A stretch of DNA of 64,000 nt, from the NCBI GenBank assembly GCA_947095585.1, contig OX352764.1:1411001-1475000 (forward strand), read 5' to 3'. Below the pieces are notes generated by a model. It did no database searches and had not been told where the DNA came from. It worked only from the letters and a program-made list of their open reading frames with translations. The translations under genes were made by a program, and so were the position numbers. Numbering within the stretch: the stretch's first letter is position 1; each line of letters opens with the position of its first letter. This stretch comes from Nephrocerus scutellatus. Its lineage: Eukaryota; Arthropoda; Insecta; Diptera; Pipunculidae. This document shows positions 1-10,275 of the stretch, one piece after another.

Positions 1-947
1 TGCCAATCGTATAGCAGACGCAACCGTGTTACTATTTGTGGAATAACTTCTCTTAACTGAACGCCAACGCTTGAATGACATCTGCCATGCCTACCACATT
101 TAGAATAAGAACTTTACTCACTTTGTACTTCGTTAGCGCTTAAGCCGCGACTATCATTGACCCATGCAGCGCCTTTAAGGGCGCGCCAAGTTCAAAATTC
201 CCATTTCATTAATGCAAAATTCTGCTCTTTCTCTGCCATTCAGGCTTCCTAGAGCCTTATCAGCTGAATGTTTGGTAGAGACGACACAAAAGGCCAAATT
301 ATGACGTAGCGAAACCTTTACTGTCAAACCGAATGAAGTTTCCACCACAAATATACATGACTGCTGCTCGCGTTTAACACTTTTGCGATGAATATTTCAC
401 GGCGATCGCCCACTCTTATCACCTCTGTCTCTGCTGAGACCGATCAGCGTCTTCTTGTTGTCATCGTACTTTTCGCGTTTTTCTGAGTAGATACACATTT
501 TGGAAGCAAGCAGCAAAGGTCTCGACTCTTGCGATTATTTCGCGAGAGATATGTTAGTCATGTGTGTGTTCCTCTGTGTTGAGACAGACGTACTCCAGCT
601 CCAAAAACCCACAACCAAGCACGAGGAGCGCGATCCATGAAGCTGCACAGATAAGAGGTGATAACTTCAATCTCACGTTGAGGGTGGTTCGAACTGAGTC
701 AGTTTGTCGGCGCATATACCAATTGGGAGAGTTGGGAGAGAAGTGGAATGCTGGGCATTGCTTTTGTCGGTCGCGTCATATTTGGGCGGCTTACTTTTCG
801 AACGGAAAGTACAGACAAATGATGAATAACATTTTACTTTTAAAAAATATATATGTGACGTACAATATAAACTATATATTAATAAAGGTGTATTTGTTTT
901 ATTTGCCTACGCATGACATTTCTGGAAATGGCGGGAAGTTTTTTTAA
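1..947. other. Probable Tps1 intron or upstream sequence, nothing recognised
   Basis: No conserved protein segment, tRNA or repeat was recognised. I looked for the missing Tps1 N-terminal exon (a NRLPFV-type segment ending in a phase-2 donor) here and down to 3200 and did not find it. A 127-codon frame from 564 has no family features. Confidence 0.4.
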
Positions 948-1570
948 AAAGTTTTATTTAACTTGAGCTCTTTTTGTCTGTACCACTGTCGACCACTTTG
1001 AGGTCCTTTTTAACCACCATCCACACGACCTAGAGTGCTGACATTTTGTGAGTGTCTAACTCCAAAATAGCATTTTTTATATTCCGTGTATGACGCGTGT
1101 GATAGCTTGAAATATTATTTTTGTCGACTTCTTTAAGGTCCTTTTTAACAAAGTTCCACACGACCCAGAGAGCTGAAATATTTTGTGAGTGCATAAGTCC
1201 AAAATAGCTTTGTAGATATTTCGAGTATGACGCGTGTCGCGTGTGGCGCGTGTGATGGGTTGTATTTTTTTTTCGACTTCTTTCGACTACTTTAAGGTCC
1301 TTTCTAACCACCGTCGACACGACCTAGAGAGCTGAAATTTTGTGAGTGTTTAAGTCGTATGACGCTTGTCGAGTTCGCGTGTGACGCGTGTGATGGGTTG
1401 TAATTTTATTTTTTTATCGACTTCTTTGAGGTCCTTCTGAACCACCTTCCGCACGACCTAGAGAGTTGAATTGTAAGTATCTAAGTCCAAAAAAGCATTT
1501 TTTATAATCCGCGTATGACGCATGTCACGTTTCGCGTGTGGCACGTGTGATGGTTTGAAATAATAAACGA
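948..1570. repeat. Tandem repeat, about four units of ~140 bp
   Basis: Four diverged units each start with a CGACTTCTTTAAGGTCC-type core, near 989, 1127, 1280 and 1418. Each continues with CACGACCTAGAGAGCTGA and a block rich in GACGCGTGTG. Single related copies occur in reverse orientation near 30.06-30.3 kb and 63.37-63.6 kb. This is therefore a dispersed family that has expanded in tandem here. Confidence 0.75.
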
Positions 1571-1933
1571 TTGTGTGGCGTGTTTCGATGTATATATAAA
1601 AGTTTGTACCCGAAAAACGAAGTTTTTTTGACATTTACTTGTTTGGACCAATTGTCATCATTAATAAAAATGTTGCTCAACCAAGTTGCTTAATCGATTA
1701 TATGACAAGAAAATTATACCATCAAGTTCGAAATACTCTTTTAACTACAGGAAATATATTTTTTATAATAAATTTTTTACAAAAGGTGCCCTGTGCCAAT
1801 GTAGACAATATATTCCACATGAGAAGTGGAAGGACGTTCCTCAAACTACTGTTGTCAGCGAAAGCATGAATTGGATTAGAAGTAGCATAGAAGTAGCAGA
1901 CAAGAGACCAGGAAAGTAAACTTGCAGTAACGT

Positions 1934-2622
1934 TTAAATGGTATCCTCACGGTCCGACGTGTAGTTTTTAGTAAACGTAAACAATTTGTCTGATCCTTGA
2001 AGAGTGACATGGATTCGCGGCGCTACTGGCAGATCAGCAACAACATCGCAACATTTCCGCCATGTAGCTCGTTTGTATGGTCTCAATTCTGAGTTATACT
2101 CCATAATGGCGAAGCTATATTCGTCCCAGCTCTTCATGCGTAAAGCTATCTAACTTTCTTCCTAAGTTTGGAAAGCCAGTCATTCCACCAGGGAACCTTC
2201 GGACTAGTTTTCGGGACACAGGTGCCATAGTAGGAGGTAGGCAACACATCATAAAGCTAAATCAGTTAAATAACTGATATGCTGCCTGATCTAGGTTCCT
2301 AGATGTAGGAAGCATATATCTATTTTGAAGAGGACAAGTCCCTGATATAGATTTCAGTAGAGTTAGGATCGAATCTCTAAGAGGCATGTGCCAATTTGCC
2401 GGGAAGGTCAAACCTGATGCCACAGACAACGTGATGCACAAATGCATCGCAAACTATGATGTATTGCCGGTTGTTGTCCTCACAGTATTGTATGAGCTTC
2501 TGGACTTTGATGAGGGGAATGTTGTCCTCTTCGCCGGGGAAGTATGTCAAGGCACACACGTTGTTATGTGATACCCTCTCGATCGGAATCTCTACTAAGA
2601 GTATCACCAGGTGTTTCGTCAT
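1934..2622 (-). mobile_element. Decayed non-LTR retrotransposon, endonuclease region
   Basis: Minus-strand frames give pieces of an APE-type endonuclease and the linker after it: VCALTYFPGEED, LIQYCEDNNRQYIIVCDA and HHVV at 2622-2380. Then EYNSELRPYKRATWRKCCDV and a PRIHVTL piece follow at 2137-1934. The part between is deleted or frameshifted. The pattern matches R1/jockey-like insect LINEs. It lies in the presumed Tps1 intron. Confidence 0.7.
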
Positions 2623-3212
2623 GAAATCTGTGATTGGAAGAAAGTTAATGTTCGTGCTTATTAAGCAGGCCGCCCTTGGCCCTGGCTCCTCGCATTTAAA
2701 GATTAACTAACTTGCCTTATTCCGTAGACCTTTGATTTGTCCGCTAATAATCCAAGGTTCTTGGATAAGGCCATCTGCGAATCTTTTGCTAAGGGTAGCG
2801 GACGCACTCTTAGCTTGATGTAGATTTGCTTGTAGCACCCTAATGGGTCTCATTAATCCTCCCTTGATCTAGCTTGCCAGAGTAATTTGGGTCTTTGGGG
2901 CCCTTTCCTCTGCGGCAACGAGTCGGGTTTGACTACCCAGTGGTCTGTTCGTGGCCGATTCGGGTGCCCAGTGTCACAGCGCTTTTCGGAAGGGAAGAAC
3001 CGGCCACGTTACCGGTCTTACGAGGTATGGTGTTCGTACCTTCTTTGCGATAGTGTGCCATAAATGAAATGCAATTTTAAACCCTCCCACAAGTGGTTTT
3101 GTTTGGCGAAAATATGCGTCTTATCAGTGTATCGATTGTAAATAAATTGGAAAAAATTCTAAAAGTGGAGTTAATTTAATTTCATTGTCGTTTTACTGTT
3201 GGTCTTTTGCAG

Positions 3213-5784
3213 CGCTGGAGGTCTGGTGACAGCCGTTTGTCCAGTTGTGATCAAAGGCAAGGGACTATGGGTGGGCTGGTCAGGCCTACACCTTGCCGAC
3301 CCAAATGAACCAATACCTGAATCGAATCCGAATGATCAGACACCCACAGCAGGCCTCAAGTCAGACCAGGTAAGCATTGCGCACTTAAGTCGCTGCATTG
3401 TTTGGTTTGTCCTTTAATCTGGATTTCTATTTTGTCAGGTCGTCTCGGTAAACATCGATCCTGCAGTGTTCGACAGCTATTACAACGGATGCTGCAACAA
3501 GACGTTTTGGCCGCTCTTCCACTCGATGCCTGGCCGAGCCACTTTTGGGGCTGACCATTGGCGTAACTATGTAACGGTGAATAAATATTTTGCAGCACGC
3601 ACCATTGAAGCTCTAGAGAAGTGCTTGGCGAAGAATAAGTGTTCGCCGCCAATAGTATGGATACACGACTACCATTTAATGTTGGCTGCGAACTGGGTGC
3701 GCGAGCAGGCCGAGGAGAGAAATCTGCCCTTTCGATTGGCATTCTTCCTTCACATTCCATTCCCACCGTGGGATATCTTTCGTCTGTTTCCGTGGTCGGA
3801 TGAAATTTTACAGGGTATGCTCGGCTGTGACATGGTTGGCTTTCACATTCAGGACTATTGCCTGAACTTTGTCGACTGCTGCCAGAGGAACTTGGGCTGT
3901 CGTGTCGATCGTAACAACATGCTGGTCGAACATGGTGGACGGACAGTGCGCATTCGACCGCTCCCCATTGGCATTCCATATGAGAGATTTGTCACGCTGG
4001 CGAAAAACGCACCAAAGGTGCTCAAGACGACCAAGCAACAGGTGATACTCGGCGTCGACCGCCTGGACTATACGAAGGGTTTGGTCCACCGTCTAATGGC
4101 CTTCGAAGTACTTCTGCTGAAGTACCCTCAGTACAAGGAAAAGTTGAGCTTGCTTCAGATTTCGGTTCCCTCGCGCACTGACGTAAAGGAGTATCGTGAG
4201 CTTAAGGAGGAGGTCGATCAGCTGGTCGGACGAATTAATGGGCGTTTCACTACGGCCAACTGGGCACCTATTCGTTACATTTACGATTATGTGGGCCAGG
4301 ACGAATTAGCCGCTCTTTACAGAGATGCTGCTGTCTGCCTGGTCACACCATTGCGTGACGGTATGAACCTGGTGGCCAAGGAGTTCGTCGCTTGCCAAAT
4401 CAATGAAGTTCCTGGAGTTCTTGTGATTTCACCATTTGCTGGCGCTGGTGAAATGATGCACGAGGCATTGCTGTGCAATCCGTATGAGGTGCACGAGGCA
4501 GCTGAGGTAATTCATCGAGCGCTTACCATGCCTGAAGATGAGCGTGTGCTTCGCATGAGTCGGTTGCGACGCCGTGAGCAGGAATGCGATGTCAGTCACT
4601 GGATGAGGTGTTTCCTAAAAGCGATGGGCACTCTAGACGTGGACGATGTTGGCACTACGATAATGCAGCCTGTCACTGTTGACGACTTCGATGACTACCT
4701 TCTAAAGTGAGATCCAGAAGCAGAAGATGTGACGAGGGGATTAATAATTTTCTTCTGCAATTTTAGGTACATCGGATACAATCACAAATTGGCCCTTCTT
4801 TTGGACTACGATGGTACCTTAGCGCCGATTGCTCCTCATCCGGATCTGGCAACTCTGTCTCCGGAGATCAAAAATGTCCTCTTCAAGTTGTCAAATCACT
4901 CGGACGTATATGTGGCTGTTATTTCAGGCCGAAATGTTGACAACGTCAAGAAAATGGTAGGAATCGAGGGAATCACTTATGCGGGCAATCATGGCCTTGA
5001 AATTCTACACCCAGATGGTAGCAAATTCGTCCATCCCATGCCCATTGAGTACGAGGATAAAGTCAGTCTTTTACTGAAGGCGTTGCAAGACTCGGTAAGT
5101 GAAGAGGCACTGCTGCTCGTGTTACCAGAAGGCGAGACAGTTAACGCGATTTTTCTTCCAGGTATGTCGTGATGGGGCATGGGTGGAAAACAAGGGAGCC
5201 CTGCTGACATTCCACTATCGTGAGACTCCAGCACAACTGCGTCCCGCAATGATCGAAAAGGCCCGAACGTTAATTGAGAAATACGGTTTCAGGGCGACGG
5301 GAGCTCATTGTGCTCTTGAGGCAAGGCCTCCAGTGCAGTGGAACAAGGGCCGAGCCTCGATTTACATTCTGCGCACATCGTTTGGTGTGGACTGGAGTGA
5401 GCGCATCAAAATCATTTACGTGGGCGACGACTTAACTGACGAAGACGCCATGGTGGTAAGTAAGCCCGCAGAAGGGCATAACTTCTGCGTCATAAGATAT
5501 CCGCAAATCGTTTCAACAATTCTCTGCAGGCTCTCAAAGGTATGGCGCGCACATTCCGTGTCACATCGTCGGACATTGTCAAGACTGCAGCCGACCATCG
5601 TTTGCCATCGACCGATTCTGTCTACACTTTGCTCAAATGGGTAGAGCGGCACTTTATGGGGCGCAAAGCACGCGCCAATTCCCTAACATATCGAAATCGC
5701 AAGGAGGATGGCGTCCGGACTCAAATGACCCTGGAAATCTCTTCAGCGAATTCATCCAATAACTTGGACGTCGAACATGTTTAG
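3213..5784 (+). CDS. Tps1: Trehalose-6-phosphate synthase (bifunctional TPS/TPP), 5' end missing
   Basis: The enzyme joins UDP-glucose and glucose 6-phosphate into trehalose 6-phosphate in the cytosol. Its C-terminal HAD domain can remove the phosphate. Exons by frame and splice sites: 3213-3369, 3439-4706, 4767-5094, 5162-5455 and 5530-5784, with all phases matching. They give 766 residues; insect orthologues are roughly 800-plus, so about 45 N-terminal residues including the start are absent. The first seen exon opens mid-codon at the SAGGLVTAV segment of the GT20 domain. GT20 landmarks: WIHDYHLML, FLHIPFPPWD, VDRLDYTKG and LRDGMNLVAKEF. HAD landmarks: LLLDYDGTLAP, VISGRN and GDDLTDEDAM, plus WNKG. 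The C-terminus is a divergent hydrophilic tail ending VEHV. AATAAA signals lie at 5958, 5988 and 5995. It is convergent with the Yipf6 gene. Identification is firm; the missing exon probably lies before base 1. Confidence 0.96.
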
Positions 5785-5957
5785 TTGAAAATTTGGGATT
5801 TCATGAGAGACATAATTGTGCGTGTGTTGTCTGTTTGTTTGTTTATTCTGTGAGCTTCGAGTTTTATCACTCGAAGTGTAATACTTGGTTGCCTTAGTTG
5901 ATCCCTCCCCTGCATGTGTGTACGTACTCCAGAGCTATTTTCTGTTGTTAAGTTACA

Positions 5958-6000
5958 AATAAAAAAATTGTTTTAATTTTTTCCAAAAATAAATAATAAA
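5958..6000 (+). promoter_or_regulatory. Tps1 polyadenylation signals
   Basis: AATAAA occurs at 5958, 5988 and 5995, about 175-215 nt past the Tps1 stop. This gives a short 3' UTR that ends about 400 bp before the Yipf6 stop on the opposite strand. Confidence 0.6.
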
Positions 6001-6405
6001 ACTATACATTCTATAAATACTAAGTGAGAGACTGTGATTTTTGAAATTCGTAGCATAGCTTTATAGCGGGCTTCCATATCCGGACTTGTTTGTGGTGTCA
6101 AACTCAACATCAACTGGGCGATATATCAACATCCGCTGAAGTACATCTTCTAGAATGACTTTTATTGAGTTTATCAGCTGATAAGAATCATACTGTGAAG
6201 TATGAATGTTCCATCAAAGCTTTTTGTTGGGAGTTATTATTGTTAAACGCCGTGTAGCTTTTGTATGGTAGTTTTTTCTTTGTAATTTTCAAACTGATTT
6301 GTGTATAAACAACATAGATAATAGTTACAATGTAGCTTATGTTATAAAATAATAAAAATGCATCCCTTTTCCCTGATTTCACTGGAATAATCTCCTCGAT
6401 CGCGT

Positions 6406-7377
6406 TCAATTGTGCGATATAACAAGCCATGAAACAATGAAGAAAAACAAAAATATCGGATAGACCGCAAGTGGTTTACGGTTGGGTGGCTGACTATCGC
6501 CTAAGAAGATGAAGGAAGCTACAGTGGAACGAAAGAGAATTTGTTGCTGATAAAATAACTCCTGTGACGTAGATTCAAGCACTTACCATACGTAGCCCAT
6601 AAAAAGCCCAACATTGTTGTCATCAGCCGCAGGAAAAACAACAGTTTTGTCTGCGTCGCCAGGAGTACAACACGGCAGACTATTAGCGATATCGCAACTG
6701 GTGTCAGGCAGTAGCCGAGAACGCATACGGACTGAAAAAATGATCTGAAAGAAGAGATGTTGCGATTAGTTTATATCTCTTAATTCGGATTTTGCAGTTT
6801 TTATGTACATATTTCCTCCCAAAAGTTTCGAATTTAAAGTTACAATAGCTGCACCAATCCAGACAATCACAAAGACCTGAGCGAATTCAGGACCCCCATC
6901 GTATGTATTGTCTGCAGATCCTTGCAGTATCGTGGCCATAAAAGTACACAGCACCAGTGGTCCCCAAAGATCCCCTGCAATGGGCCAGTAGTTTTAGCAA
7001 TGCTTTTGTAGTACTTAATATAAATGCAACTTACAATCGCGGAGCAGACTGGACTTCTCCTTCGGGTACAAAACATGATAGAACTTTACTCCGACTGCAC
7101 GCATGTCTCGCAGCTAGAATGATATGAAGTAAAATTTAAGAACATTGGAAATAAATTAACCCATAATACAGACAATGGTCTCTTTGATAGGTTCGTCCAG
7201 AGTATTGAAATCAGGTGCTCCCGGCTGTGAAGTGTTTTTTGAGCTCGACGGGATGGACATGTCTCCCTCGAGATTTGTCGGAATATCCTCAAACATCTTA
7301 AGTGAGAAAAAGGAATATTACCAATCCGACCAAACTAAGGTTAACTAAATTCTGCTTACCTCTAACTTTGTGTCCAT
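6406..7377 (-). CDS. Yipf6-like Golgi membrane protein (Yip1 family)
   Basis: Six exons on the minus strand: 7377-7360, 7296-7174, 7113-7035, 6974-6809, 6744-6587 and 6518-6406. All phases agree, giving 218 aa (human YIPF6 is 236). Yip1-family proteins are multispanning ER/Golgi membrane proteins that bind Rab GTPases and help vesicle traffic. The N-terminal third is soluble and contains the conserved LDEPIKETI, RAVGVKFYHVLYP and LLRDWDLWGPL segments. About five hydrophobic spans follow, with ISFFQSVCVLGYC and the near-terminal DSQPPNRKPLAVYP motif that marks the Yipf6 branch. The first coding exon is only 18 nt. The second exon's donor is the weak GTCTGT, chosen because it alone keeps frame and family alignment. 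A minus-strand AATAAA is at 6166-6161. A recognisable family member; the exon 2 donor is the least sure point. Confidence 0.9.
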
Positions 7378-8979
7378 TTTTGTAGGTTGTACCAATTGTT
7401 TATTCGGTAAATGTTTATTTAATTTGTTTTCTATGCAGTTTTAGCTGGAAATGATAAGCAGCTACCAGCCAGTCAGCCACTAAGCAATAAGCAACCAACG
7501 AAACAACTGAGTGTCAACGATACGAGATGTCAATTAATCAGAAAAATTGATGAGATGTCATCAGCTATTGTCAGCTACGTATGACATTTCAGTTGAAAAG
7601 TTAAAAAAGTGATGCCAAGTCTGCTGTTTGTCCAATAATAATAACAAGCATACATTTTATAGTAACCTTCTAGGCAAATTGATGAAAAGCTATCGCACGA
7701 CTCGATATATAAGCTGTATTTTATTTGGTAACCGAATAAGGAATTCAAATGTCAAAACCAGCCAAAAGCTGCCAGGTTTTCAAATTCCAAAGAAGTAATT
7801 CGACAGTGCAATTGTTGTTCCTTATACCTCGGCAAATAAAATACAGCTATAATATTGTTACGTAAAGTAGTTAGTAGATAATGAAAACTAATCCCAAGAT
7901 AAATCGCAATGTACATAGTTGTCCAAAAAAGGCACTAAAATTAGTATTAAGAATTGAATACTTTTAGGCTAACGGATTTTAATTTAAATCATGTACTGGT
8001 AAAAATCTAGTCAAACTGGTTTGCACGGTTTGTCCAGTTTTTGTGAAAGAACATGATTGTACATGTACAAAGAAAAACAATATTGTTACAAAATCTATCG
8101 ATAAAGTTCGATATTAATATTTCCAAAGTAAAAGAAGAAAAAAATATTTTATTTTCAATGTCAGCTTTTATGCAACACCAATTTATTATTTACTGGGTTA
8201 CACTTGCACTCTGGAACTCTGTCTACTGGGTGTATCAAGCCCATGTAGATATCTCAAATGTAGATTTTTCTCACTTTTGTGAATTGTAGATGGGCTTTAT
8301 ACAATATATACATTTATCGCTCCAACTAAAAGATATCAACCCAAATGTAAGCAGAACAAATTTGACTAACTAAGAAGTGAGATATTTTAAGTCAGATATT
8401 TTGTAGTCAGCCCATTAGATGGGTGAGTCCTACGACTTGATAGCGAGGCCCATATTGGCTGGATAAGCCCATTGCCAAATACACTGAGTAAATTCTAAAT
8501 AACTACCCGTCGAATTATTGGCGTAGTTATACACTAATCATCCGGCGGATACATTTTTAAGCCAATGAACAAGGAATTTGAGAGTTTAATGTTCAACCAA
8601 TATCATCCGATGAGACAAATGACAAATGTCATTTTTCTCGTTCATTGCATATTAATATTTTCCACAAGAGACACAATCTACTTTTACAATCGTCAATACC
8701 AAATCAACTAATTATTGAAGGTTCTATTCTTGGGTAATGTTGACTCTGTAAACAAGCTACGTACACAGAGAATCACAGCCTTATATTTAGTACAATACCT
8801 GTATACGATATATATGCACGATCACTTATTTAAGATATTTGTATTTCACCTATGAACGAGTATTATATTTGGAATGCGCTTATAAGTATGCATTAGTCAT
8901 AAAACATGAATTCAGTTAATATATTTGCAATAGATGGCGTTCGTATCATTAATAGGTACGGAAGCACAAAACTAGGCTA
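7378..8979. other. Upstream of Yipf6; no gene seen
   Basis: This AT-rich stretch contains the presumed Yipf6 promoter directly above 7377. There is no clear TATA box and no coding frame with recognisable content; the frame at 8053-8289 is random in composition. Confidence 0.4.
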
Positions 8980-9760
8980 ATGTTCCGATAGTGGTCCGAG
9001 TCGACGTTGGCACCCGGTATGTTCGTACCGTCATCAGGTTCGGGTTGTGACGGCTATCTATCAACAAGTGGTCTATCGGGTTGCGAGTGGCTCCATCAGG
9101 AGATACCCAGTTGGCTTTGTGGATATTTTTAAGCGCAAACTTTTTACTCGCAACGCTTGCTTGCTGCCATCTCTATGACTCGTTGTCCATTGTCATTAGT
9201 GTTCTCGTGTAAGGTATGGGTGCCATATTGTACTGCCTGAATACTGGGTTCCTAACTAATTTAGCATTCATATCTCCCGGAATGATTTTTACGTCATACT
9301 GAAGACAGACAGGGAGTTCCCGTTCGACTGATTTAAAGAACTCTTCTTTTTCATCATCTGGGGAATCCTCTGTAGGTGCGTGAACGTTTATGAGGCTTAT
9401 GTTTTTAAATCTCCATTCCGCATGTGAAGGTGCATAGCCGTTAATTTACTGATTTAGCCAATAACGGTGGGTTTTATCCTGTTGCTGACAGAAAGCCCAC
9501 TCCGCGGACATGATGTCTTACATGACATATTTTGATTTTTATAAGACACCATTCCCCGTCCACCGCATCTCCTGGATTTCTGTTATGTCAGCATTATATT
9601 TGGACAGGGTATCGGCTAGCTGCTGTGCAGCTAGAGCTCTGTACTGTATCCTCTGCACCACGAGGATATTTAATCGCACTTCCACCAGTCAGAGATAGTT
9701 ACGCCATCGTGATGAAACTTACGTGTTATTTCACCTATTCTGCAGATGGCAGTAATTCTG
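8980..9760 (-). mobile_element. LINE endonuclease relic (same family as 37.6-38.8 kb)
   Basis: The DNA is closely similar to 37,880-38,830: shared runs include GGTTCGGGTTGTG, CTCCATCAGGAGATACCCAG and ACACCATTCCCC. On the minus strand this encodes the end of an APE endonuclease. Frames are broken by indels. It is a dead copy. Confidence 0.7.
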
Positions 9761-10136
9761 ACAGCAGACCTTTAACTTACTTGAAACTTCGCATATGGGT
9801 GTGTAGTACATAGATGATTGTTATTTGATAGCTGTTTGGGACTAATTCTTTAAACTAAACGACTGTAGTATACGGACAGTAGAACTGCCCGGTTAATACC
9901 CAGCTTACGAGTAATTTGGTGAGCGTTGAGAACATTTTTTTGATCCGCTTGTCAACATTTTACGATTTACTTTTAGAGACTTGCGACCTTGCGATAAAGT
10001 GTTTTTGTTTACGTTTTGGAAGTCAGCCTACCTTAGCAGTTACAACTAATTGATTTAAAATTAAATAAAATGAAAACAACTCACCTTCTACGCAATACAA
10101 AACACACAACGCATTTGTTTAAAAATTTAAAAATAA

Positions 10137-10142
10137 TTTATT
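10137..10142 (-). promoter_or_regulatory. Phosphatase A polyadenylation signal
   Basis: AATAAA on the minus strand, about 135 nt beyond the stop codon. Confidence 0.55.
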
Positions 10143-10275
10143 ACAAAAGAAACAATAAACAAAAACAAAAACAAAAACGCAAAATAAATATTAGCGTGCT
10201 ACCCTGTTTAGGTGTGTGTGTGTATGTGTATATTTGTAGTGTGTGTGGCTGCTGAGTATAAGTATTTGTGTAAAT

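Noticed and set aside
564..947. 127-codon plus-strand frame near the window start
   Set aside because: No family features and an AT-rich end; it does not resemble the missing Tps1 N-terminus.
948..1570. CRISPR-like array
   Set aside because: The units are long, diverged and contiguous without spacers, in a eukaryotic genome. It is an ordinary tandem repeat.
3356..3979. 207-codon minus-strand frame opposite Tps1
   Set aside because: It is a shadow of the conserved Tps1 exons.
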